A DNA stretch of 64,000 nt from UBA961 sp014191195 (GTDB taxonomy: Bacteria > Bacteroidota > Ignavibacteria > Kapaibacteriales > UBA961). The notes beneath the pieces were generated by a model. That model ran no database searches and had not been told where the DNA came from. It worked only from the letters and a program-made list of their open reading frames with translations. The translations under genes and the position numbers were made by a program. The stretch spans positions 1,364,001 to 1,428,000 of the forward strand of contig OZ123195.1 in assembly GCA_964204605.1 (NCBI GenBank), written 5' to 3'. This document shows, in pieces, positions 35,801 through 43,807 of this stretch. Within the stretch, counting starts at the first letter, position 1. Each line of letters begins with the position of its first letter.

Positions 35801-38490
35801 ATAATCGAACTATCTTTAAGTTGTGATGTGCCAATTACGGATATACCTATTATCGGATTCGGATAATTTCCCGTCAAATCACCTCCAGCAGAACCGCTCG
35901 GAGGTAATGTAGTGGGGATTACTCCCGATGCGATTTTACTACTTGTAATCGAACTATCTTTTAATTGTGATGTACCAATTACTGAAGTACCTATCGTGGG
36001 ATTCGGATAATTTCCCGTCAAATCACCTCCAGCTACCCCTTCTGGAGGCAATGAGACTGGGAGTACCCCTGATGATAACTTTGAAAGTGTTATTGAACTA
36101 TCTTTTAACTGGCTAGTACCAATTACTGATATACCAATCGTCGGATTCGGATAACTTCCCGTCAAATCTCCAACCGCAGATCCACTTGGAGGTAATGTTG
36201 TAGGAATCACTCCTGATGCAATTTTACTACTTGTAATCGAGCTATCTTTTATCTGTGAGACGCCAATGACAGATGTACCTATTGTAGGATTTGGGTAATT
36301 TCCCGTCAAATCGCCACCCGCAGATCCACTTGGAGGTAATGTTGTTGGAATCACTCCTGATGCAATTTTGCTACTTGTAATAGAGCTATCTTTTAACTGA
36401 CTTGTACCAACTGAACTTGGTGATATTTTTGATGAAGTTATCGCATTCGATGCGATGTTGGATTCAGTAATAACTCCATTACTAATCGTCGGATTTGGAT
36501 AATTACCTGCTAAATCTCCACCCGCATAACCACTTGGAGGCAATGTCGTCGGAATTACTCCCGATGCAATTTTACTACTTGTTATTGAACTGTCTTTTAG
36601 TTGTGATGTGCCAACTGAACTTGGTGATATTTTTGATGAAGTAATTGCATTTGATGCGATTTTGGATTCAGTAACAACTCCATTACCTATCGTCGGATTT
36701 GGATAATTTCCCGTCAAATCGCCTCCAGCTACCCCTTCTGGAGGCAATGAGACTGGGAGTACCCCTGATGATAACTTTGAAAGTGTTATAGAACTATCTT
36801 TTATCTGGCTTGTGCCAATTACTGAAGTACCTATTGTCGGATTTGGATAAATCCCACTTAAATCTCCACCCGCAGAACCACTTGGGGGCAATGTTGTTGG
36901 AATTATTCCTGATGCAATTTTACTAATCGTTATAGAACTATCTTTAAGTTGTGATGTGCCAATTACTGAAGTACCTATTGTCGGATTTGGATAATTCCCT
37001 GCTAAATCTCCACCCGCTGAACCACTTGGAGGTAATGTTGTGGGAATCACACCCGATGCTATTTTACTACTTGTAATAGAACTATCTTTTAACTGGCTTG
37101 TACCAACTGAACTTGGTGATATTTTTGACGATGTAATTGCATTAGATGCGATTTTAGATTCTGTAACAACTCCAACACCAATTGTTGGATTCGGATAGTT
37201 TCCCGTCAAATCTCCACCAGCTGAACCGCTCGGTGGTAATGAGACTGGGAGTACCCCTGATGCTATTTTACCAATCGTTATAGAACTATCTTTTAACTGG
37301 TTTGTACCGATCACAGATGTAGCAATCGTCGGATTCGGATAATTACCTGATAAATCACCACCTGCTAATCCGTTTGGAGGCAATGTCGTGGGAATCACTC
37401 CAGATGCAATTTTACTATTTGTAATCGAGCTATCTTTTAATTGTGATGTACCGATCACAGATGTACCAATCGTCGGATTTGGATAATTACCAATTAAATC
37501 TCCACCTGCAGAACCGCTTGGCGGCAGTGTCGTAGGAATCACGCCCGATGCTATTTTACTACTGGTTATAGAACTATCTTTTAACTGCCTTGTACCAATT
37601 GCTGAAGTACTAATTGTCGGATTTGGATAATTACCACTTAAGTCACCACCTGCAACAGAATTTCTCATCAATAGAGTACTATCGGTAGTATCTAAAGAAA
37701 TGATCCCTTGATTTATGTTAACTCCTTTTCCTGCGAAAAAGTCAGTGTGTAAATCATAAGAAGGTTCCCATATTGAACCATTCCATTTTAAAACTTGTCC
37801 GATTAAAGCACCACCAGAACTAATTTTTCTAAGGATAACCTGTCCATCAACAATTTTTTCAGAAGTAATAGAATTATCTTTTATGAATTGCTCATCTATC
37901 GAATTCATAGATAATGAAATGTATTGATGAAATTTATCTTCATATATAGATATTATCGAATCAGATACTTTTAATGTTTTACGTGGAGCAGTTTTTAATA
38001 ATATTTTATTACCTTCATATTCAATTATAATGGAGCTATCACTTTTAAATTCAATAATTCCATCTAATCCATTTATATTTTTAATAAAGCCAGAAGCATT
38101 TTCTGTGAATCCATTTGTTTTTTCAGAAATAGTGGAATATATTGCAAATGGAACATAAGTTAGCAGGGTTCTTGGAAGAGATTCTACTTGATTATCGATT
38201 GTAATCCCTAACCAATAATTAGAATTTGTATTTATCGCAATAGGGTTTTTATTCCCAATAATTAAATTAAATAATCCATTACTTGTCTGAACTTGATGCG
38301 ATTCAGACCATAGAGAGAAGGGTGTAGTGGGTGAATTGTATAAATTAAATACTATGGTATATTTTCCATCAGGAAAAACTTTATTATCATTATCAGTAAG
38401 AACCCCTTGATAACTAAAGGTGGGATCTTGAGCTTGGGCATACTGTAAGCTAAAGAAAACAATATAAATGATATAAAACCAGTAATTCAT
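29869..38490 (-). CDS. Giant secreted repeat protein 1 (2,873 residues), surface-fibre/adhesin candidate
   Basis: It has a signal peptide to about residue 20 (QYAQAQ) and an N-terminal domain (about 21-115: FSYQGVLTD, WSESHQVQ, YWLGITID, VPFAIYS) widespread in secreted FCB proteins. About 39 tandem repeats fill residues 278-2428, each ending GGDLTGNYPNPTIG. One YadA-like head region (about 2455-2790) has recurring SGxYSxIxGGxxN units. A final 85-residue domain matches the end of the giant at 43808-60397. There is no YadA membrane anchor and no type A sorting domain. A good ribosome site (AGAGGA) precedes the ATG. I infer a long trimeric or fibrous surface protein. The repeat wording also occurs in phage tail fibres, but no phage genes are near. 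Confidence 0.85.
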   Translation of the reverse strand: MNYWFYIIYIVFFSLQYAQAQDPTFSYQGVLTDNDNKVFPDGKYTIVFNLYNSPTTPFSLWSESHQVQTSNGLFNLIIGNKNPIAINTNSNYWLGITIDNQVESLPRTLLTYVPFAIYSTISEKTNGFTENASGFIKNINGLDGIIEFKSDSSIIIEYEGNKILLKTAPRKTLKVSDSIISIYEDKFHQYISLSMNSIDEQFIKDNSITSEKIVDGQVILRKISSGGALIGQVLKWNGSIWEPSYDLHTDFFAGKGVNINQGIISLDTTDSTLLMRNSVAGGDLSGNYPNPTISTSAIGTRQLKDSSITSSKIASGVIPTTLPPSGSAGGDLIGNYPNPTIGTSVIGTSQLKDSSITNSKIASGVIPTTLPPNGLAGGDLSGNYPNPTIATSVIGTNQLKDSSITIGKIASGVLPVSLPPSGSAGGDLTGNYPNPTIGVGVVTESKIASNAITSSKISPSSVGTSQLKDSSITSSKIASGVIPTTLPPSGSAGGDLAGNYPNPTIGTSVIGTSQLKDSSITISKIASGIIPTTLPPSGSAGGDLSGIYPNPTIGTSVIGTSQIKDSSITLSKLSSGVLPVSLPPEGVAGGDLTGNYPNPTIGNGVVTESKIASNAITSSKISPSSVGTSQLKDSSITSSKIASGVIPTTLPPSGYAGGDLAGNYPNPTISNGVITESNIASNAITSSKISPSSVGTSQLKDSSITSSKIASGVIPTTLPPSGSAGGDLTGNYPNPTIGTSVIGVSQIKDSSITSSKIASGVIPTTLPPSGSAVGDLTGSYPNPTIGISVIGTSQLKDSSITLSKLSSGVLPVSLPPEGVAGGDLTGNYPNPTIGTSVIGTSQLKDSSITSSKIASGVIPTTLPPSGSAGGDLTGNYPNPIIGISVIGTSQLKDSSIISSKIASGLIPTTLPPSGSAGGDLMGSYPNPTIGTSVIGTSQLKDSSITNSKIASGVIPTTLPPSGSAGGDLTGNYPNPIIGISVIGTSQLKDSSIISSKIASGLIPTTLPPSGSAGGDLTGNYPNPTIGNGVVTESKIASNAITSSKISASSVGTSQLKDSSITSSKIASGVIPTNLPPSGSAGGELAGNYPNPTIGISVIGTSQIKDSSITIGKIASGIIPTTLPPSGSAGGDLIGNYPNPTIGIGVITESKIASNAITSSKISPSSVGTSQLKDSSITLSKLSSGVLPVSLPPEGVAGGDLTGNYPNPTIGNGAITGPKIASNAITSSKISASSVGTSQLKDSSITSSKIASGVIPTNLPPSGSAGGDLSGNYPNPTIGISVIGTNQIKDSSITISKVASGVIPTNLPPSGSAGGDLSENYPNPTIGNGVITESKIASNAITSSKISPSSVGTSQLKDSSITSSKIASGVIPTTLPPSGSAGGDLTGSYPNPTISNGVVTESKIASNAITSSKISPSSVGTSQIKDSSITSSKIASGLIPTTLPPSGSAGGDLTGNYPNPIIGNGVVTESKIASNAVTSSKISASSVGTSQLKDSSITSSKIASGVIPTTLPPSGSAGGDLTGNYPNPTIGISVIGTSQLKDSSIISSKIASGVIPTNLPPSGSAGGDLTANYPNPTIGTSVIGTSQLKDSSITIGKIASGIIPTTLPPSGSAGGDLMGSYPNPTIGTSVIGTSQLKDSSITNSKIASGVIPTTLPPSGSAGGDLTGNYPNPTIGTSVIGTSQLKDSSITSSKIASGAIPTTLPPSGSAGGDLAGNYPNPTIGNGVITESKIASNAITSSKISASSVGTSQLKDSSITSSKIASGVIPTNLPPSGSAGGDLAGNYPNPTIGISVIGTSQIKDSSITIGKIASGIIPTTLPPSGSAGGDLIGNYPNPTISISVIGTSQLKDSSITIGKIASGVIPTTLPPSGSAGGDLTGNYPNPTIGTSVIGTSQLKDSSITSSKIASGVIPTTLPPSGSAGGDLAGNYPNPTISNGVVTESKIASNAITSSKISPSSVGTSQLKDSSITSSKIASGIIPTTLPPSGSAGGDLTGNYPNPTIGNGVVTESKIASNAITSSKISPSSVGTSQLKDSSITLSKLSSGVLPVSLPPEGVAGGDLTGNYPNPIIGISVIGTSQLKDSSIISSKIASGLIPTTLPPSGSAGGDLAGNYPNPTIGNGVITESKIASNAITSSKISASSVGTSQIKDSSITSSKIASGIIPTTLPPSGSAGGDLAGNYPNPTIGTSVIGTSQLKDSSITLSKLSSGVLPVSLPPEGVAGGDLTGNYPNPTISNGVVTESKIASNAITSSKISPSSVGTSQIKDSSITSSKIASGVIPTNLPPSGSAGGDLSGNYPNPTIGISVIGTSQIKDSSITSSKIASGVIPTTLPPNGSAGGDLTGNYPNPTISNGVITESKIASNAITSSKISPSSVGTSQIKDSSITNSKIASGVIPTTLPPSGPAGGDLTGSYPNPTIGNGAITGSKISQMGATTGQVLKWQGNYWQSGNDITDSLKYLKEDRNIAVPNTSRPVHILQPKGNESTVDFAIMSKGNGSIMMSIPDNTISGGNKRGYSSIDFQMGRNAADQVASGLYSAIIGGYANRVQGEYAMTAGGKLNVVDGNFSASIGGFNNTTIGSSSVIIGGSGNTVTGNYSFIMGYNNMASGAYSTCIGGSSNQAQSMFAATIGGSGNTAYGKSSFTGGGADNYAYGANSSITGGMKNMVLSENSSILSGRGLTLQNTASYSIGMVGNNASGNRDMTLSTPNIMMLGNISLWLTSNDSTAKDIRFFESNYNINSFPGASNYTSIKAGQQSNNIEYTLPLTASNKAHQILTVNTNGQMNWGQALITQSISNVDCGNLAANGGTAFFEITISNANIGDIVSVSPRSDMENGVIIASSRVSEANIIRIKFVNATSTDINPNSITCDVVVVQP
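31205..37655 (-). repeat. In-frame tandem repeat array of giant protein 1 (144- and 204-base units)
   Basis: About 39 units by my reading, of two lengths. The short unit is 48 codons (SVIGTSQLKD...YPNPTIG). The long unit is 68 codons, with an added block NGVVTESKIASNAITSSKIS. The spacing between equivalent GGATTxGGATAA sites confirms 144 bases for short units. The units are mixed irregularly, and several pairs are nearly identical at DNA level. Confidence 0.95.
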
Positions 38491-38520
38491 TGCGTCCTCT
38501 GATAAAGAATTAAGTATATG

Positions 38521-38530
38521 CTAATATTAG
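38521..38530. promoter_or_regulatory. Palindrome CTAATATTAG upstream of giant protein 1
   Basis: A perfect 10-base palindrome 31 bases before the ATG at 38490. A closely similar core, CTAATGTTAG, sits in the inverted repeat upstream of giant protein 2 (60555-60564). A shared regulator site is possible; in AT-rich DNA chance is also possible. Confidence 0.3.
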
Positions 38531-38545
38531 GATGCAACATACAAG

Positions 38546-38571
38546 ATGAGTGTTATTGTATAATCACTCAT
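38546..38571. promoter_or_regulatory. Inverted repeat ATGAGTG-12-CACTCAT between giant 1 and the regulator gene
   Basis: Perfect 7-base arms at 38546-38552 and 38565-38571 with a 12-base spacer. It lies in the 276-base divergent region between the giant protein 1 ATG and the regulator ATG. Arm length and spacing fit an operator for a dimeric regulator. The rest of 38491-38766 shows no exact TAnnTTTG element on either strand. Confidence 0.35.
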
Positions 38572-38766
38572 ATTATTCACTGTTTTATCTCTTTTATTAA
38601 AAGATTCTATAAGGTCTTTATATAATCTGCGATATTGTATTAGAGATAACTTTATTATTAACAATGGGAGAATGTATATGATTAAATAACTATTGGTATA
38701 AAGAGATTGTAAAGGGTGGAACGATTAATTGTAAGATTTTTATTTTTTAATTTAAAAGAGATGCAT

Positions 38767-40881
38767 ATGAAAGACTCTTCAAACAAAAACTATGGTAATG
38801 CGGGAAAAGATGGGAATGTTAACGAAAAGATTGAGAATTTTTATAAGAATACAAGGGAATTCTCGGCTCAAACTAGTGATTTGAATCAATTGGAAAATGA
38901 ACAACAAAAGCTAATAGAGGATGTAAAATGTAATGGATCTCTCGCTCAACTATATAATCTATATTCATTCATTATTCATCATAGATTAGATAACTATGAG
39001 TATGTTGAAGCTTTGAATAAGGCAAAAGAAATAATAAGCTATAGAAATCCTAAAGAAATGATTTTACCAGAATCTGCACTTGTAATGAATGCGATTGCAA
39101 GATGTTATTTGATAAATAATATTGATAATGATTCATATTATTATTTAGAATTAAGTAAGAAATATTTAAGTAAATTTAAATTAGAAGAAGAATTAATGTA
39201 TAATGATATTCATTGGATGAAATATTTATATAATTCTGGAAAGTTTAATGAAGCGCTTGAATTAATTTCAGATATTGAGAGTAAATTTAAGAGATCTAAC
39301 AAACAACAATTTCTTTTTACCATATTATTTATGAGGACTAGAATTTTAATCGAGCAAGGGGATTTAAAGGGAGCAATAAACAGTATTGAACATTATTTCA
39401 GCACAAATCATTTTGAAGAAAGTAATATATTCCACTGTAAGAACATTTCACTTTTAACAACTATTTACATTTTAAAGCAAGATTTTTCTTCTTCTCTTAA
39501 GCTTATTCAGAAAGGTTTATATGTTTCTCATAAGTATAAATGGATTGGTTTACATATTGATTTTCAATTAATGAAAGCTGAAGTTTTATTAGGGAGTAAT
39601 AATACATTTGAGGCACTTGACTTAATTAAAGGTAGCATAGACAATTACGCCTTAACTGTTAATCAAATATATCATAAACTTATAATTCAATCTGACTGTT
39701 TTACTTGTATAAATGAACCCTTAATTGCATTGCAATTATTGAAAGACATCTCAAATAATAACACTATTAGTATTATTCAAGAAATACAATTACAAACAAG
39801 AATAATTAAATTCAAAAGAATCAATCCAACAATTGAGACAAGTTTTCATCCTATATATATAGAGAATTTAAAAGGAACATTTAAGTTAAGAGAAGGGCAA
39901 CTTTTATGTGAATTGGCTTTATATAATATATATGTAAAGAAAGATATTCATAAAGGAAGCAAATGTGCATTACAAGCATTGCAGTATATTGAAAGTGCAG
40001 AAATACTTAGTTTAAATACACTGCTTTGGTGTGCTTTAATATATGTTGCTCGTGAAATGAAAGATCAAACATTAGCAGAAATCTATAGTAAAAAACTAGT
40101 ATTTACTCATCATTCAGTAGAAAGAGATTACATAGTACATAAAATTACAATTACAGCTCAACAGGAATCTGAGTATTATGAATCTATTATTAGAAATTTA
40201 AAGGACAGTATTTATCTGTTAGAAGAAAAAGAAAAAGTCAAAAATGAAGAGCTTAATTTCTTAATGATGCAATTAATGAAAAGAGATGAATATATTTCAT
40301 TAATCCAAAAAAAACATACACTTATATCTAGGGTTAATCAAAAAAACTTATCTACTTTTTGCAAAGAGACATTGATTCAATACAGGAATCTACCCAAAAT
40401 TCATTTAAGAACATCCCTTATAAGAAAACATCCCATTTTAACTTCACTTGAAACTGACATATGTATCTTATTATCTATTGGCTTATCTTCTAAAGAAATA
40501 GCAATTTTAATGGATAAGGTTCCAGCAACAATAGATAATATGAGAAGTATTATTCAAAGAAAGTTATCAGACAAGCTCTATAAAAAGTCATTAAAAGAGT
40601 ATTTGAATGAATTAGAAACTCATCAAATCTCAGAAACAGGCAATGAATTAAAGATATCTGTTCTTTTAAGTAAAGAAGGGATTTCAATGTCAATCAGACA
40701 AATGAAAGTAATATCTTTGCTATGTATTCATATGGGTAGTAAAGAAATTTGTGATATTATGGGAATATCAGTGAGAACATTAGAGAATCATAAATATAGA
40801 ATTAAAAAGAAATTGGGCCTTGATAAGAACAAAGATTTAATTCAGTTTTTAATGTATAAGCTTGAACCAGAATGTAATTAA
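38767..40881 (+). CDS. TPR protein with tandem LuxR-type HTH domains, candidate regulator
   Basis: A 704-residue soluble protein from the ATG at 38767, which has AAAGAG upstream. The open frame extends to a GTG at 38716 but without a ribosome site. Helical TPR-like repeats fill roughly the first 450 residues. A coiled-coil segment follows (EEKEKVKNEELNFLMM). Two LuxR/GerE-like helix-turn-helix domains end the protein: one around 40429-40575 (GLSSKEIAILMDKVPATI) and one around 40684-40850 (MGSKEICDIMGISVRTLENH). The second keeps the canonical ending better. There is no receiver domain or membrane helix. It is divergent from giant protein 1 and convergent with the OmpA gene, whose stop it overlaps. 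I infer control of the flanking surface genes. Confidence 0.8.
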   Translation: MKDSSNKNYGNAGKDGNVNEKIENFYKNTREFSAQTSDLNQLENEQQKLIEDVKCNGSLAQLYNLYSFIIHHRLDNYEYVEALNKAKEIISYRNPKEMILPESALVMNAIARCYLINNIDNDSYYYLELSKKYLSKFKLEEELMYNDIHWMKYLYNSGKFNEALELISDIESKFKRSNKQQFLFTILFMRTRILIEQGDLKGAINSIEHYFSTNHFEESNIFHCKNISLLTTIYILKQDFSSSLKLIQKGLYVSHKYKWIGLHIDFQLMKAEVLLGSNNTFEALDLIKGSIDNYALTVNQIYHKLIIQSDCFTCINEPLIALQLLKDISNNNTISIIQEIQLQTRIIKFKRINPTIETSFHPIYIENLKGTFKLREGQLLCELALYNIYVKKDIHKGSKCALQALQYIESAEILSLNTLLWCALIYVAREMKDQTLAEIYSKKLVFTHHSVERDYIVHKITITAQQESEYYESIIRNLKDSIYLLEEKEKVKNEELNFLMMQLMKRDEYISLIQKKHTLISRVNQKNLSTFCKETLIQYRNLPKIHLRTSLIRKHPILTSLETDICILLSIGLSSKEIAILMDKVPATIDNMRSIIQRKLSDKLYKKSLKEYLNELETHQISETGNELKISVLLSKEGISMSIRQMKVISLLCIHMGSKEICDIMGISVRTLENHKYRIKKKLGLDKNKDLIQFLMYKLEPECN

Positions 40882-42917
40882 TTACTATCCTCAATTGTAT
40901 CAACCATAATATTTACAGTCCTTGAATAAAATCTTCCTTCCGGGAATTGTAATGGATAAAGAATTTCATCAAAACCTACCCCCTTTGTAATAATTTTATT
41001 GGATTGAAAATAATGAGATATTTCTTCAGCTCTTCGTAATGATAGCTGCCTATTATAAGCAGCTGTACCAGTTTGATCAGTATATCCTTTAATTGTTAAT
41101 GTAGAATTATCATTAATATTCCCTTTAATATCATCAATAATATAATTATTGGTTTCATTAACATTAGAAGAATTATATCCAAAAGTGATCAAATTATATT
41201 TTTCAACTCTATTTTTTGACGAAACTATTTGTTTAACAGGAACCATCGTTTCAGCTAATATTCTTTCTAAACCGTCATTATCAATACTGACAACTTTATA
41301 CATTACTTTATCATTATTTTCTAAATCACGAAGATATTGTTGAACTCCAACTTTAAGGGTATCATCTATTGTGGTAGTACCTTCTTGTAATGTATAGACT
41401 TTATTACCAATAGAAGCTCTTAGCTGCCATTTAGTCAAATTATTTTTATCTAGTCGATCAGTTGCAAATTTGATATCGGATACTGATGTAAAAGAAGATG
41501 TATCTATAAATTTTAAAGGCAAAAAGATTTCAGGATTGTCTGTTATAATCTCAACTCTCCTATTCTCTTCATCACCATAATCAGTATTAATTTTTGATGG
41601 TTGGTCGGGTAGATTTTTTGCTTCTATTTTTATCTTCTCTTCATCAATTCCCCAAATATCTCTAAAATATTCTTTAACTGATTCAGCTCGCGATTTAGAT
41701 AAAGCAAGATTTTGTGATTCGGCACCAGAATTAGAATTTGTACCAATGAGAGTTACATTGGTACCAGGCCTATCTTTTATACGTTTTCCAATTATATTTA
41801 ACACTTCATAATAAGCACCTAATGTTGAATCATTTTTTATTTGATCAACACCATATTTGTCATTAGTTCCTTTTTCAATTCTATGATATCTATCTGGAAT
41901 AACAGCAGAATTTGAATCAAAAAAAACATAATTAATAATCGAGAACATTGTTCTAGATACTTTCTTTTGAACTGCTATTCTATTGTCCAACATATTCCCT
42001 GAACTATCATATAATACAGATTTCATTGGGGCTTGAAGCAATGATGTTAATGAAGTATTGACAGGTGCTTGCAATTTAGTTGCACCTCGAATGGCAATTT
42101 TGGGAATATTTAAAGGTGGATTTTCAATTTCAGGTAATGATAGATCAGATTCTTGGACAAATGCATATGCTATAGTAACACCAAAGCGAATACTATGCAT
42201 ATTCCAATGATCATCACCTTGAATGATACTAGTAAGAGGTAATTCATACATTAACTCAGGAATTGCCCTCATACTATTTGATTTGTTTAATGGAAGCGTA
42301 TATCTTGCCCCAAATAGAGCTCCAAATTCTATTGAAGACATACCAGGAATCTCGCCCTTATATTGCAATCTTGTTCTTAAGCCATTATTAAAAGTAACAT
42401 TATTCGGGCTTAATAGACGTTCTTCTTGTTCAAAATACGATGAAATAAAACTTGCAAATCGGAATCCTACAGTTGCAGAAATATTCGGCATAAATGTATA
42501 GTTACCTAATACATTTGCTCCAATGGAATATAAGCTTGTTGATAAATGATGTTCGATAATTCCCTCTGCTATTGCTCCAGCATCTATAGTTTTAATCTCT
42601 GTAGCATTCAAATCTCCTCCACTACCTTTGATGTCTACTCTTCCTTGTATAGCATATCCAGAATAGGGAAGATCATAAGTAAAATCAAACCCCATAGAAC
42701 CCAAAAAACCATTTCCAGAGCTATATTGTGGACAACAACTTGGTATTCCTTCAAATCCTTTCATAGTAGCTGAATGAATATACATTGCAGGCACTAATGA
42801 CATACCTGCTCGCCAAAGAGACTTATCAATAATAAGTGAATCTTGAGCTTGTACAGTATCTTTATAGAGAGAAGATAGTAGTAAAATGAATATTGATATT
42901 ACTTTGATATGATACAC
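40878..42917 (-). CDS. Outer-membrane protein with N-terminal barrel and two OmpA-like domains
   Basis: A 679-residue exported protein: signal peptide to about residue 24 (TVQAQ), a beta-barrel of about 240 residues with a Cys-rich loop (PSCCPQ), a linker, and two OmpA C-like domains. The first (about 335-450) has NLALSKSRAESV but lacks the usual Asp (GTNSNSG for GHTDxxG). The second (about 580-670) is complete (GYTDQTGTAAYNRQLSLRRAEEI) and should bind peptidoglycan. The start is GTG at 42917, overlapping the previous gene by 19 bases; no ATG gives a signal peptide. As third gene after the giant and the T9SS-sorted protein, it could anchor or export the fibre. Its stop overlaps that of the convergent regulator. 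Confidence 0.82.
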   Translation of the reverse strand: MYHIKVISIFILLLSSLYKDTVQAQDSLIIDKSLWRAGMSLVPAMYIHSATMKGFEGIPSCCPQYSSGNGFLGSMGFDFTYDLPYSGYAIQGRVDIKGSGGDLNATEIKTIDAGAIAEGIIEHHLSTSLYSIGANVLGNYTFMPNISATVGFRFASFISSYFEQEERLLSPNNVTFNNGLRTRLQYKGEIPGMSSIEFGALFGARYTLPLNKSNSMRAIPELMYELPLTSIIQGDDHWNMHSIRFGVTIAYAFVQESDLSLPEIENPPLNIPKIAIRGATKLQAPVNTSLTSLLQAPMKSVLYDSSGNMLDNRIAVQKKVSRTMFSIINYVFFDSNSAVIPDRYHRIEKGTNDKYGVDQIKNDSTLGAYYEVLNIIGKRIKDRPGTNVTLIGTNSNSGAESQNLALSKSRAESVKEYFRDIWGIDEEKIKIEAKNLPDQPSKINTDYGDEENRRVEIITDNPEIFLPLKFIDTSSFTSVSDIKFATDRLDKNNLTKWQLRASIGNKVYTLQEGTTTIDDTLKVGVQQYLRDLENNDKVMYKVVSIDNDGLERILAETMVPVKQIVSSKNRVEKYNLITFGYNSSNVNETNNYIIDDIKGNINDNSTLTIKGYTDQTGTAAYNRQLSLRRAEEISHYFQSNKIITKGVGFDEILYPLQFPEGRFYSRTVNIMVDTIEDSN

Positions 42918-43801
42918 GGTGCACTCATGAGATCGCTAGGGGTTTTCATCATTAAAAAATATGATCCAGATGGAATATATTCTGTATTTATTGGTAATTC
43001 ATGTAAACAAGGTTTTAATAAGCCAGAAAACAATGTAGAAATAATCTTTCCATCTGTTCCAACAAGAAATATTTCGGTATTTCCTAGCTCTACTGTTTCT
43101 GCTTTAACGGTAAGTTTATCTGATGCAGGTAATGGATAAGCAAATAAAGCTAATCCTTGCTTTAATGAAAATATAAGTCGAGGATTACCATCTGCATAAC
43201 ATAAATTTTCTAAAGAGAATTCTCCATTCTTTGTAAGTACAGTACCTTTGGGATATTCTTTAACAGTAAAAGACAATATATTAACATCAGAAATAGCAAT
43301 ATTTCCCAACTTAGCTTTGAAGCTGATTTTTTTGATTATTCCCGCGGTATCTAAGCTTTTTCCAGAGAATGTAATGATTCCTGTATCACCATTTCTGATA
43401 TAAGAATCATAATTACTTATTGGTTCCAGAACTGTAGCATTAAACTCTATTCTACCTTGAAAATTCCAATATTTTGCATATCTAAGATTTGTTGATGTTT
43501 CTAGAATTACCGGCATATCTACTAAATCACCCGCTTTGGCAGAAAACTTTGGAATTACAACTAAAAAACCAGCATCATATCTTGGTAATTTACCATATAA
43601 AGTATACCAAAATCCACTGTGAACTGCGCCATTTTGATTAATACTTCTTCCTATTGCAGTTTGACTAACTGTTCCATGAATTGTAGTGTTGCCAGAAGTA
43701 GCCGTTGTACCACCACTACCCCAAACACCACGATGCAAACCCTGAGAATACACTTCACAAGAAAGCAAAAGAATAAGTATGTAGAATGCTATTGATTTCA
43801 T
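42899..43801 (-). CDS. Secreted cohesin-like protein with a type IX sorting domain
   Basis: A 300-residue exported protein. The signal peptide ends near VYSQ (residue 20). The N-terminal segment is GVWGSGGTTATSGNTT and AIGRSINQNGAVHSGFW, of a kind seen before secreted FCB repeat domains. A cohesin-like beta-sandwich covers about 80-200 (SAKAGDLVDMPV, then FQGRIEFNATVLEP, ITFSGKSLD). The C-terminal 80 residues are a type A sorting domain: YPLPASDKLTVK, then LVGTDGKII and IPSGSYFLMM. This domain directs export and surface attachment by the type IX system. It lies 6 bases after the giant protein 2 gene and overlaps the OmpA gene, so the three form an operon. Confidence 0.82.
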   Translation of the reverse strand: MKSIAFYILILLLSCEVYSQGLHRGVWGSGGTTATSGNTTIHGTVSQTAIGRSINQNGAVHSGFWYTLYGKLPRYDAGFLVVIPKFSAKAGDLVDMPVILETSTNLRYAKYWNFQGRIEFNATVLEPISNYDSYIRNGDTGIITFSGKSLDTAGIIKKISFKAKLGNIAISDVNILSFTVKEYPKGTVLTKNGEFSLENLCYADGNPRLIFSLKQGLALFAYPLPASDKLTVKAETVELGNTEIFLVGTDGKIISTLFSGLLKPCLHELPINTEYIPSGSYFLMMKTPSDLMSAPCIISK

Positions 43802-43807
43802 AAGATT

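Noticed and set aside
31205..37655. CRISPR-like regular spacing of repeated DNA
   Set aside because: The whole unit, not just short repeats, is conserved in frame; units are 144 or 204 bases and translate to protein repeats. No cas genes are present.
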